Source of the DNA: Muribaculaceae bacterium
GTDB taxonomy: Bacteria; Bacteroidota; Bacteroidia; Bacteroidales; Muribaculaceae
Assembly: GCA_017557665.1 (NCBI GenBank)
Contig: JAFYYI010000017.1
Location: 1 to 13,898 of the forward strand
Length of the DNA stretch: 13,898 bases
Direction: 5' to 3'
This document shows, piece by piece, positions 5,916 to 13,078 of this stretch. The stretch's first letter is position 1. Each line of letters begins with the position of its first letter. The notes beneath the pieces were generated by a model that did no database searches, was not told the DNA's origin, and saw nothing but the letters and a program-made list of their open reading frames with translations. The translations under genes and the position numbers were made by a program.

Positions 5916-7689
5916 TTGAAAGTTTTTTAGCGGAATGTCTGTTTTTTTTCTTGAAACGTCGGCGGAAGTGGACCACGAGCCAAATCATCAGTACCAGCAA
6001 GGCGATAAACACGCCAAGGGCGATGCCGGCATACCACGGCGCCTTCTCCATCAGGTCGCTGAAGACAGGTGAGATGTATTCCGGCATGAGCGGCGCGATG
6101 AGCTGTCGCTGCTCCTTCAACGGGTCATTGACCAGGCGAATGGTGTCGCCCAAAAACATCGTCGCCCGCTGCGACGTCTCATAGGCTGGCCAATAGTGGC
6201 TTGGGGTGCTGGGATTGCCCGTCTTGGCAAAGTTCACCCACATCTGCTGCACCTCGGCCGCGAGTTCAGGATTGTGTTCGTCGCCGCCCTTGATCTGGCG
6301 GCCGGTGTTGAGCACGTAGGACACCTCGGAGCCATGGCAAGCGTCATATATCGGGTCGCTTAACGGCTTGGTCCAGTAGTACATGTAGGTGCGGCCGCCC
6401 GCTATCGCATGGCGCTGGGCCATCTCGATGGCCGGTCCGCGGAACATCAAGTCGTTGAGCAGTTCGGCGGCAGGCCAGGGCTTGCTCTCGGGCACAACGT
6501 CGAGAAAACGCGAGCAGTTGTCGCGTTGTTCACGGCTGAGCGACGAAGCGATGTAGCGGTACCACAGATGGGTGAAGAAGTCAAACTTCTCCTCGCCGCC
6601 CATCGCATCGATCCAGTAGCTGGCTTCATCGGCAGTACTGCCGATGAGCATATCAATGCCCACATTTAAAGCGTCGAAACTGCTGTAAGGGTCCTCGGGG
6701 ATGACCCAGCCATCACGCTCGGGGAAACGGTAGAACCTGCCCACCTCATCGTTGAGGGCGATGATTTCGTCTTGGGATAGCGCCTGCAGCTCGGCGACCG
6801 TCTTGGCACCCGTGGCTTCCAGGACACGCTCGGTGAGGCTCTGACAGTCCTCACGGCTGCTGGTAAAGGCCACGCTGCCACTCTGGGCGATGACACGGCG
6901 GAAGAGCCCCTGCGCCTCGTTGATGCTGGCAAGAAGCGACACGCTGCCAGCTCCCGACGAATGGCCGATGATGGTCACATTGTCAGGGTCGCCGCCAAAG
7001 CCCGCGATGTTGCGTTTCACCCATCGCAAAGCCTCGACCTGGTCCAGGATGCCCAGGCAGCCGCTGCGGTTGAACGCCTTGCCATCGGGCAAGGAAGAGA
7101 GGTCCAGGAAACCCAGCAGACCCAACCGGTAGTTCAGCGAGACAAAGACCACATCGGGGTGGGCCTTGACAAACTTGTCACCCCAATCGCGTGGATTGAC
7201 CGAGCCGTTGCTCACATAGGAGCCGCCGTGAATCCACACCATCACAGGACGGCGAGCGGTGCGCATGCCGTCGGCCACGGTCCACACATTGAGCGTCAAG
7301 CAGTCCTCGCCTTGAGGATAAAGCGAAGCCGCATTACCCTCGAAACGGCTCTGTATCGCGCTGTGGCCGAAGTATTTGGCCTCACGCACGAGCCGGCTGT
7401 CAGGCTCCGGCTTAGCGACCTGCCATCGGCGTTCGCCAGTGGGTTGAAGCGCGTAGGGGATACCCTTGAAGACAAGCAACGTGTCGTCGCGCTGACCGAC
7501 AAAGACGCCATTGGCCGCAATGGCAGCCAACGAATCAGGGTATTGTCCCTCGATGACCTTGTTCTCACCATAGAGCGCCGTCATCTCCTTTTCCAGCTCC
7601 GACGGGCCCTGCGGCGCCGTCTCCTCCTGCTTGGAAGAACATGCTGCCAACAAGAGCAGTAAAAAATAAAAACAAACAACTCGTTTCAT
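5890..7689 (-). CDS. Type-B carboxylesterase lipoprotein with C-terminal membrane helix
   Basis: A 599-residue alpha/beta-hydrolase of the carboxylesterase type-B family (COesterase). It would hydrolyse carboxylic esters, for example acyl groups on glycans; the true substrate is unknown. Seen: lipoprotein signal ending LLLLAAC with lipobox Cys17; the family signature EDCLTLNV (128-135); the oxyanion-hole segment WIHGGSY (152-158); nucleophile Ser244 in GHSSG (family consensus GESAG); catalytic acid Glu355 in STADEASY; and His452 in HGSEVSYVL. Residues about 552-575 form one strongly hydrophobic helix, followed by a basic tail (RRRFKKKNRH). This is unusual because the N terminus is already lipid-anchored. 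The open frame reaches 7800, but a good promoter at 7716-7746 and the signal peptide place the start at 7689. It is the first gene of an operon with the overlapping GH29 fucosidase. Confidence 0.9.
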   Translation of the reverse strand: MKRVVCFYFLLLLLAACSSKQEETAPQGPSELEKEMTALYGENKVIEGQYPDSLAAIAANGVFVGQRDDTLLVFKGIPYALQPTGERRWQVAKPEPDSRLVREAKYFGHSAIQSRFEGNAASLYPQGEDCLTLNVWTVADGMRTARRPVMVWIHGGSYVSNGSVNPRDWGDKFVKAHPDVVFVSLNYRLGLLGFLDLSSLPDGKAFNRSGCLGILDQVEALRWVKRNIAGFGGDPDNVTIIGHSSGAGSVSLLASINEAQGLFRRVIAQSGSVAFTSSREDCQSLTERVLEATGAKTVAELQALSQDEIIALNDEVGRFYRFPERDGWVIPEDPYSSFDALNVGIDMLIGSTADEASYWIDAMGGEEKFDFFTHLWYRYIASSLSREQRDNCSRFLDVVPESKPWPAAELLNDLMFRGPAIEMAQRHAIAGGRTYMYYWTKPLSDPIYDACHGSEVSYVLNTGRQIKGGDEHNPELAAEVQQMWVNFAKTGNPSTPSHYWPAYETSQRATMFLGDTIRLVNDPLKEQRQLIAPLMPEYISPVFSDLMEKAPWYAGIALGVFIALLVLMIWLVVHFRRRFKKKNRHSAKKLSNDDSQSSD

Positions 7690-7715
7690 TGCATTGTACA
7701 CATTAATGACGAGCG

Positions 7716-7746
7716 CAAAGTTAGTGAAAGGTGAGCAAATAGCAAA
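7716..7746 (-). promoter_or_regulatory. Promoter of the esterase-fucosidase operon
   Basis: The minus strand has TTTG (7746-7743), exactly 19 nt, then TAACTTTG (7723-7716), a complete match to the Bacteroidetes housekeeping promoter TTTG-N19-TAnnTTTG. The predicted start near 7709 leaves a leader of about 20 nt before the ATG at 7689. This settles the start codon choice for the esterase. Confidence 0.8.
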
Positions 7747-7785
7747 AAAAACATCACACACATCGGCTAACAGCAATAAAATGTG

Positions 7786-7793
7786 TATCTTTG
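7786..7793 (+). promoter_or_regulatory. Putative -7 box (TATCTTTG) of ftsY
   Basis: TATCTTTG matches TAnnTTTG fully and lies 28 nt upstream of the ftsY ATG at 7821. No good -33 TTTG is visible at 19-21 nt spacing. It is back to back with the esterase promoter, so the two units diverge from a gap of about 130 bp. Confidence 0.5.
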
Positions 7794-7820
7794 CATTCAA
7801 ATATCATAAAACGAACGATT

Positions 7821-8786
7821 ATGGGACTGTTCAAGAAATTATTCTCGCGCGAGAAGAAAGAGACGCTCGATAAGGGCCTGGAAAAAACCAAACAAGGCGT
7901 GTTTGAGAAAATCAAGCATGCCGTGGCAGGCAAATCGAGTGTTGACGATGATGTGCTCGACAACCTCGAGGAGGTCTTTGTCACCAGTGACGTCGGTGTA
8001 GACACCACCGTCAAAATTATCGACCGCCTGCAGGAACGCGTGGCACGCGACAAATATGTGGGAACCGAGGAGCTGAACGAGTTGCTGTGTGACGAAATCT
8101 CGCAGATGCTCGCCGACAACAATAACGCCGAACTCGAGGACTTCACTGTCCCCGAGGACAGCAAGCCCTATGTCATCATGGTCGTCGGTGTGAACGGCGT
8201 TGGCAAGACCACCACCATCGGCAAGTTGGCTTATCAGTTCAAGCAGGCCGGTAACAAGGTGGTGCTCGGAGCCGCCGACACCTACCGCGCCGCTGCCGAC
8301 GAGCAGCTGGAAATCTGGGGCAACCGCGTGGGTGTTCCCGTCATCAAGCACAAGATGGGTACCGACCCCGCCGCTGTGGCCTATGATGCCGTCCAGAGCG
8401 CCAAGGCCCAGAACGCCGACGTGGTCATCATCGACACCGCCGGCCGTCTGCACAACAACGTGAGCCTGATGAACCAGCTCACCAAAATCAAGAACACCAT
8501 GCGCAAGGTGCTGCCCGATGCTCCGCAGGAGGTGTTGCTCGTGCTCGACGGTTCAACAGGCCAGAACGCCTTTGAACAGGCCAAGCAGTTCTCGGCAGCC
8601 ACCGAGGTCAACGCCCTGGCCATCACCAAGCTCGACGGCACTGCCAAGGGCGGTGTGGTCATCGGCGTGAGCGACCAGTTCCAGATTCCCGTCAAGTACA
8701 TCGGCCTGGGCGAACAGATGACCGACTTGCAGATTTTCAACAAGCGGGAGTTTGTGAAATCGCTGTTCGGGGTCACGAAGGAGTAA
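7821..8786 (+). CDS. ftsY: Signal recognition particle receptor FtsY
   Basis: A 321-residue SRP receptor GTPase that docks ribosome-nascent chain-SRP complexes at the inner membrane for co-translational insertion. The start MGLFKKLFSREKK is the usual amphipathic membrane-targeting stretch; the acidic A domain found in E. coli is absent, as in many bacteria. The helical N domain covers about 25-100. In the G domain, the P-loop is GVNGVGKTT (123-131), followed by DTYRAAADEQL, DTAGRLHNN and TKLDGTAKGG for nucleotide and magnesium binding. The C terminus has IGLGEQMTDL. A TTG in frame at 7791 overlaps the -7 box and is rejected as the start. The next gene, rimO, is 79 nt downstream with no terminator between, so the two are probably co-transcribed. 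Confidence 0.98.
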   Translation: MGLFKKLFSREKKETLDKGLEKTKQGVFEKIKHAVAGKSSVDDDVLDNLEEVFVTSDVGVDTTVKIIDRLQERVARDKYVGTEELNELLCDEISQMLADNNNAELEDFTVPEDSKPYVIMVVGVNGVGKTTTIGKLAYQFKQAGNKVVLGAADTYRAAADEQLEIWGNRVGVPVIKHKMGTDPAAVAYDAVQSAKAQNADVVIIDTAGRLHNNVSLMNQLTKIKNTMRKVLPDAPQEVLLVLDGSTGQNAFEQAKQFSAATEVNALAITKLDGTAKGGVVIGVSDQFQIPVKYIGLGEQMTDLQIFNKREFVKSLFGVTKE

Positions 8787-8865
8787 CCAATCGCCCTAGA
8801 GGGAGTAGAGGCTCTAGACTATCTAGAAAATCAAGACCAGTTAGAGGCATCAGCGACCATTGCCC
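8787..8865 (+). other. ftsY-rimO spacer with short inverted repeats
   Basis: The 79-nt spacer contains CTAGAG (8796-8801) and CTCTAG (8812-8817) as a 6-bp inverted repeat with a 10-nt loop, and two TCTAGA palindromes at 8813-8818 and 8822-8827. No T-run follows, so it is not a terminator. Its TAGAG-rich wording loosely resembles the repeat at 13079-13109. Confidence 0.5.
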
Positions 8866-10161
8866 ATGAGGAAGAATAAAATCGATATCATCTCGCTGGG
8901 CTGTTCCAAGAATCTTGTGGACAGCGAGCACCTCCTGCGCCAATTTCAGGCCGCCGGCTACCATGTTGCCCACAACCCCAGCCGCATCGACGCCGAGACC
9001 GTTGTGGTCAACACCTGCGGCTTCATCGCCGACGCCCAGCAGGAGTCCATCGATACCATCCTGCGCCTGGGAGAGGCCAAGCGTCAAGGCAAGATACGCA
9101 ACATTTTCGTCATGGGATGCCTGTCGGAACGGTTTCGGGCCGATCTCATCGGCGCATTGCCCGAGGTGGACCGCTTCTATGGCAAGTTTGACTGGAAAGG
9201 CATGCTCGCCGACTTGGGCCACGCCTATCGTCAAGACCTGGCCTACGAGCGTTGCCTGAGCACCCCGCCCCATTACTGCTACCTGAAGATTTCGGAGGGC
9301 TGCAACCGGTTCTGTGCCTTCTGCGCCATCCCCCTTATCACTGGCCGTCACACGTCGGTCCCCATGGAGCCATTGCTGGACGAGGTGAGCCGCCTTGCCG
9401 ACAAGGGCGTCAAGGAGTTCAACGTCATTGCCCAAGACCTGTCGTCCTATGGTCTGGATCTCGAGAACCGCATGATGCTCCCCGAACTCATCGACCGCAT
9501 GGCCGACATCAAGGGCGTGGAATGGATACGCCTGCACTACGCCTACCCGACCCAGTTCCCCTATGACATCCTTCCCGTGATGGCCAATCGCGACAACGTG
9601 TGCAGCTATCTGGACATCGCCCTGCAGCACATCAGCGACAAGGTGCTGACCAACATGCGTCGCCACATCACTCGCCAAGAGACCCTTGACCTGCTGGCGC
9701 GCCTGCGTCACGAGGTTCCCGGCATCCACATCCGCACCACCCTGATGGTGGGTTTCCCCGGCGAGGGCGAGCAGGAATTTGAGGAGCTGTTGGACTTCGT
9801 GCGAGAGGCACGTTTCGAGCGCATGGGCGCCTTTGCCTACAGCGAGGAAAACGGCACCTGGGCTGCCAGCAACCTGAACGACGACACCCCACAAGAGGTC
9901 AAGCAAGACCGCCTGCAACGCCTCATGGCACTGCAAGAAGACATCTCGCTCGACATCCAGGAGCAGAAGGTGGGTCAGACCTTGCGTGTCATCGTGGACC
10001 GTGAGGAAGATGATTATTACGTCGGCCGTACCCAGTGGGACAGCCCCGAGGTGGATCCCGAGGTCCTTATCACCAAAGAAAAACCACTCCCCGTTGGAGA
10101 ATTCACACAAGTGCGCATCAACCAGGCCCTGCCGTTTGAACTGATTGCCTCACCCTGCTGA
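8866..10161 (+). CDS. rimO: Ribosomal protein S12 methylthiotransferase RimO
   Basis: A 431-residue radical-SAM enzyme that adds a methylthio group to the conserved Asp of ribosomal protein uS12. The N-terminal cluster domain has Cys13 (SLGCSKNLVDSE), Cys51 (VNTCGF) and Cys85 (VMGCLSER), the three ligands of the auxiliary iron-sulfur cluster. The radical-SAM motif SEGCNRFCAFC places Cys146, Cys150 and Cys153 on the SAM-binding cluster. HIRTTLMVGFPGE and the C-terminal TRAM-type domain (about 365-431, containing RVIVDREEDDYYVGRT) complete the family layout. SLGCSKNLVDSE points to RimO rather than the tRNA enzyme MiaB. A TTG in frame at 8860 is less likely than the ATG at 8866. It follows ftsY on the same strand, an arrangement I recall as common in Bacteroidales. 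Confidence 0.97.
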   Translation: MRKNKIDIISLGCSKNLVDSEHLLRQFQAAGYHVAHNPSRIDAETVVVNTCGFIADAQQESIDTILRLGEAKRQGKIRNIFVMGCLSERFRADLIGALPEVDRFYGKFDWKGMLADLGHAYRQDLAYERCLSTPPHYCYLKISEGCNRFCAFCAIPLITGRHTSVPMEPLLDEVSRLADKGVKEFNVIAQDLSSYGLDLENRMMLPELIDRMADIKGVEWIRLHYAYPTQFPYDILPVMANRDNVCSYLDIALQHISDKVLTNMRRHITRQETLDLLARLRHEVPGIHIRTTLMVGFPGEGEQEFEELLDFVREARFERMGAFAYSEENGTWAASNLNDDTPQEVKQDRLQRLMALQEDISLDIQEQKVGQTLRVIVDREEDDYYVGRTQWDSPEVDPEVLITKEKPLPVGEFTQVRINQALPFELIASPC

Positions 10162-10187
10162 TTCATTTTTTCACCTTAAAACCCATT

Positions 10188-10228
10188 GCTGCGATGCCAT
10201 TTCAAGGGCGCCGCAGCCATTATGGCAT
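10188..10228 (+). repeat. Interleaved inverted repeats downstream of rimO
   Basis: GCTGCG (10188-10193) pairs with CGCAGC (10212-10217), and ATGCCAT (10194-10200) pairs with ATGGCAT (10222-10228). The arms interleave, so the two helices are either mutually exclusive or pseudoknot-like. No T-run follows. It may be a 3' end structure of the ftsY-rimO transcript. Confidence 0.4.
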
Positions 10229-10320
10229 ACCATCAACCGATAGCCGTAATCCATGCAAACGATTGCGCAAATTTTGCAGAAAAAAGCGACTCATTTTCAG
10301 TCTGTTTATAAAATAATGTG

Positions 10321-10328
10321 TAACTTTG
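10321..10328 (+). promoter_or_regulatory. Putative -7 box (TAACTTTG) of the dockerin-tailed protein gene
   Basis: TAACTTTG fully matches TAnnTTTG. A weak -33 candidate TTTC lies at 10295-10298 (22-nt spacing). The predicted start near 10335 gives an AU-rich leader of about 65 nt before the ATG at 10401. The full match and a gap of 239 bp after rimO support a separate transcription unit. Confidence 0.55.
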
Positions 10329-10400
10329 AGACACTTTAAAAATTTCAGGTATCAGAACAAACCAACTTTATTGTTTAACTTAATAACCAATTTTACAAGC

Positions 10401-12665
10401 ATGAAGAAATTAACGTTAGTTTTATCTATGCTGATTGCCCTCATTGGCTTCAACGCTAATGCGGCAATGTACATTGTAGGCAACAATCCCTTCGGTGATT
10501 GGCACACTTATACTGGTGCTGAGATGACCGACAATGGGAATGGCGTCTACACTTATGTGACCGATCAGATCACTGGCTCCGTCTGGTTTGTCTTTGCCGA
10601 CAACCTGACCCCTGGTCCCGGTGACGATTGGGATACGTTCAATGGCAACTACCGTTATGGTCCCCTGACCTCAGGCCAGACCATCAGTTCAAACGTTGAG
10701 TACACTACCCAGAAATCAACCAACGGCAGCGTGTCCTACAAGTTTGAAGGTGCAGCAGGTCAATCTTACCAGTTCACCTTCGACACCAACACGATGAAGT
10801 TCAAGGTTGAAGGTTATGTTCCTCCCGTAGTGATCGACACCTACAGTGTAGCCGGCGAACCCGCTGCTGTATTTGGCGAGACATGGAACGAGAAAGCCAC
10901 CGAAACCGAGATGACGCTTGTCGACGGTCTCTACACCTGGACCAAGAACGGTGTTGAGCTGACCAGCGGCACCACGATTGCCTTCAAGATTGTGGGCAAC
11001 CACGACTGGGGTCATGCATGGCCTGAAGACAATTACACCTACAGCATCACCGAGAGCGGCACCTACAACCTGGTGTTCACCATCGATCCCGAAACCAAGG
11101 AAGTTGGCTTCACCGCCACCAAGGTTCAGGACGGTCCTGTTGTAGATCCCATCACCGGCGATCTGTTTATGCTCGGTAATGTGAACGGCAATGGCTGGGC
11201 CGGCAATGTCGGTGTTGAGATGGCTACTGCCGATGAGGACATTTACACCCTCACCGATGCTACCATCGCTGACAGCGGTGACGGCTACGGCTACTTCAGC
11301 TTCAGCTCCAAGTTGGGTGAGAACGCTGATGACTGGAGCTTCGCCTCCTATCGTCGTGGCGCCGTTGAAGATGGCACCCTCGTTGAGGACGGTGTACAGG
11401 CCGAGCTCGCTGACTGGGGCGTTACCAATGCCTTCAAGGTGCTTCCGGGTGTTTATGATGTTGAGGTTGGTCTGAGCAGCGACTATGTGACGTTGACCAA
11501 GAAGGGTGAGGTGCCTATCGTAGAGGACACCTACACTGTTGCCGGTACTGTGAATCTCTTTGGCACCGACTGGAATCCCGAAGACATCAACAACGACATG
11601 GTCAAGGGTGAGGATGGTATCTACACCTGGACCAAGAGCAACGTTGTCTTTGAGGATGTTGACACCATCCAGTTCAAGGTGGTGAAGAACCACTCGTGGG
11701 ATAATGGCAGTTGGCCTCAGGACAACTGGTGGCATCGCATTGCCTCTGCTGGCACCTATGACTTCGTGATCACCTTCGATCCCGCTGCCGAGGCTGACAA
11801 TATCACTTTCACTGCTACCAAGCAGGGCGGTGAGGATCCCGTAGAAATGGTTTACACTGTTGTTGGTCCCGAGAGCATCTTTGGCAGCAACTGGGATGCA
11901 ACCGACGAGAACAACGACATGGTGAAGGGTGAAGACGGCAATTACACTTGGACCAAGGAAGAGGTAGCCCTCTATGGCAACTTCGAGTTCAAGGTTGTCG
12001 GCAACCACGACTACGCTATTTATGAGTGGCCCATCGGTATGAACAACTGGGTTGCCAACGTAGCTGAGGAAGGCATCTACACCATCGAGATCATCTTCAA
12101 CCCCGAGGCCGAGGATGCTGGCCGCATCGTCTGCAACCTGACCAAGACCGGTGATGTTGAGTCCGTTGAGCACGTTTACACCGTTGCCGGTACCGAGAAC
12201 GTATTCGGCAGCAACTGGAATGAGAAGGACGAGACCAACGACATGGTGAAGGGTGAGGACGGTATCTACACCTGGAGCAAGAATGGTGTTGCCCTGGCCG
12301 CCGAGGAAGAGGTTAAGTTCAAGGTTGTTCAAGACCACGCTTGGACCTATGCATGGCCCTCAAATGACTGGTACTTCAAGGCTGAAGAGGAAGGCCTCTA
12401 TGACATCGTGATCACCTTCGATCCCACTGCCGATGACATGAACAAGATCACCTTCACTGCCACCAAGCAGAGTGCAGGTCTTCGCGGCGATGTCAACAAT
12501 GACAACGAAGTGAACATCAGCGACGCTATCGCTCTGATTAGCGCTATCCTCAATAGCGACAACAGCGGTATCAATACTGATAACGCCAACGTGAACGGCG
12601 ATGCTGATGTTAACATCAGTGATGCCATCATGCTGATCAACTACGTGCTGAACAGCACATGGTAA
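10401..12665 (+). CDS. Secreted modular glycan-binding-like protein with C-terminal dockerin-like domain
   Basis: A 754-residue secreted protein with no catalytic domain that I can see. Signal peptide: residues 1-21 (MKKLTLVLSMLIALIGFNANA). Modules in order: a SusE/F-like domain (about 22-140, MYIVGNNPFGDWHTYTG); a beta-sandwich module (146-241); a different SusE/F-like domain (about 252-370, LFMLGNVNGNGWAGN); three more copies of the first module type (376-474, 483-582, 590-689). These carry shared motifs VFGSNWN, NDMVKGEDGIYTW, FKVV.NH.W and WP.DNW, and resemble the X25/SusE starch-binding folds. Residues 696-754 are dockerin-like, with calcium loops GDVNNDNEVNISD and NVNGDADVNISD. I infer carbohydrate binding at the cell surface or outside the cell. 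The frame opens further upstream at 10326, but the signal peptide and the promoter at 10321 set the start at 10401. It appears monocistronic. Confidence 0.88.
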   Translation: MKKLTLVLSMLIALIGFNANAAMYIVGNNPFGDWHTYTGAEMTDNGNGVYTYVTDQITGSVWFVFADNLTPGPGDDWDTFNGNYRYGPLTSGQTISSNVEYTTQKSTNGSVSYKFEGAAGQSYQFTFDTNTMKFKVEGYVPPVVIDTYSVAGEPAAVFGETWNEKATETEMTLVDGLYTWTKNGVELTSGTTIAFKIVGNHDWGHAWPEDNYTYSITESGTYNLVFTIDPETKEVGFTATKVQDGPVVDPITGDLFMLGNVNGNGWAGNVGVEMATADEDIYTLTDATIADSGDGYGYFSFSSKLGENADDWSFASYRRGAVEDGTLVEDGVQAELADWGVTNAFKVLPGVYDVEVGLSSDYVTLTKKGEVPIVEDTYTVAGTVNLFGTDWNPEDINNDMVKGEDGIYTWTKSNVVFEDVDTIQFKVVKNHSWDNGSWPQDNWWHRIASAGTYDFVITFDPAAEADNITFTATKQGGEDPVEMVYTVVGPESIFGSNWDATDENNDMVKGEDGNYTWTKEEVALYGNFEFKVVGNHDYAIYEWPIGMNNWVANVAEEGIYTIEIIFNPEAEDAGRIVCNLTKTGDVESVEHVYTVAGTENVFGSNWNEKDETNDMVKGEDGIYTWSKNGVALAAEEEVKFKVVQDHAWTYAWPSNDWYFKAEEEGLYDIVITFDPTADDMNKITFTATKQSAGLRGDVNNDNEVNISDAIALISAILNSDNSGINTDNANVNGDADVNISDAIMLINYVLNSTW
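10836..12467 (+). repeat. Four homologous ~100-residue modules encoded as degenerate direct repeats
   Basis: Units lie at 10836-11123, 11526-11822, 11847-12146 and 12168-12467. The last three are tandem. A 45-nt core encoding NDMVKGEDG.YTW recurs at 11592, 11913 and 12237, giving a period of 321-324 nt, and is highly similar at DNA level. The first copy is separated by an unrelated module and is more diverged, so the last three probably arose by later duplication. Confidence 0.85.
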
Positions 12666-12674
12666 GAAGAGATG

Positions 12675-12694
12675 AGGATTCTTAAATGAATCCT
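12675..12694 (+). repeat. Short hairpin after the dockerin-protein stop codon
   Basis: AGGATTC (12675-12681) and GAATCCT (12688-12694) form a perfect 7-bp stem with a 6-nt loop, 9 nt past the stop codon at 12665. No T-run follows directly. It may protect the transcript end or assist the terminator just downstream. Confidence 0.5.
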
Positions 12695-12702
12695 GTTTAA
12701 AC

Positions 12703-12734
12703 AAAAAAAGAGGGCGAAATGCCCTCTTTTTTTT
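12703..12734. terminator. Bidirectional rho-independent terminator
   Basis: GAGGGC (12710-12715) and GCCCTC (12721-12726) form a stem with a 5-nt loop. It is flanked by seven A residues (12703-12709) and eight T residues (12727-12734), so a T-run follows the stem on both strands. It lies between the convergent dockerin-protein gene (ends 12665) and the Dabb gene (ends 12778) and probably serves both. Confidence 0.92.
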
Positions 12735-12777
12735 GTTTAGCAGAATGATTGAGCCAGTGGTCTCCCCATCCAGTGCG

Positions 12778-13071
12778 TTACAGATTGTAGTCCACACAGG
12801 CGCGCGCTTGCTTCACGTCCTTGATGATAGCGGCAGCAGCGACATGGGCGGGATGCTTGGCATAGACAGCCACGTCGTCCATGGTGGGCACAATAGCGGT
12901 GAGGACGATGTCCCAGTCCTCGGCAGGGTTCTCGTTGAGCGCGACCTCAGTGCTTTGCAGCACGTCAATCTGGTCGGGCAACGCTTCCAGGGCGTCCTTG
13001 AAGCGCAACGCGGTCTCGCGTCGCAGCTCGTCACTGCCCTGCAGTTTAAACATCACGATGTGCTTGGTCAT
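12778..13071 (-). CDS. Dabb (stress-responsive alpha/beta barrel) domain protein
   Basis: A 97-residue cytosolic protein of the Dabb family (dimeric ferredoxin-like alpha/beta barrel). Visible marks are the first strand TKHIVMFKL (2-10) and the C-terminal YAKHPAHVAAAAIIKDVKQARACVDY (about 70-95); the length is normal for a single-domain member. No enzyme activity can be assigned; some family members are stress-induced and others bind small molecules. It lies downstream of rplI on the same strand but after a terminator, so it may depend on readthrough or its own promoter, for which I see no clear TAnnTTTG. The ATG at 13071 is the only good start, and no Shine-Dalgarno is evident. Confidence 0.9.
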   Translation of the reverse strand: MTKHIVMFKLQGSDELRRETALRFKDALEALPDQIDVLQSTEVALNENPAEDWDIVLTAIVPTMDDVAVYAKHPAHVAAAAIIKDVKQARACVDYNL

Positions 13072-13078
13072 ACTAGTT

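Noticed and set aside
691..7689. Reading the dipeptidase, MBG protein, esterase and fucosidase as one polysaccharide utilization locus
   Set aside because: Terminators at 2443-2475 and 4481-4524 and separate promoters split them into three units, and no SusC/SusD, sulfatase or regulator is present.
7690..7800. Longer N terminus for the esterase starting at 7800
   Set aside because: The extension would run through a perfect promoter (7716-7746), and the lipoprotein signal peptide begins exactly at 7689.
8796..8827. Hairpin between ftsY and rimO as a terminator
   Set aside because: The stem is only 6 bp and is not followed by a T-run, so readthrough into rimO is expected.
8773..10110. A 445-codon open frame on the minus strand opposite rimO
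   Set aside because: rimO carries all expected cysteine motifs on the other strand. The antisense product is a His/Val/Gly-rich shadow without family features.
10716..12338. A 540-codon open frame on the minus strand opposite the modular protein
   Set aside because: The plus-strand protein has a signal peptide, repeated modules and a dockerin-like domain. The long antisense frame results from the repeated, biased codons.
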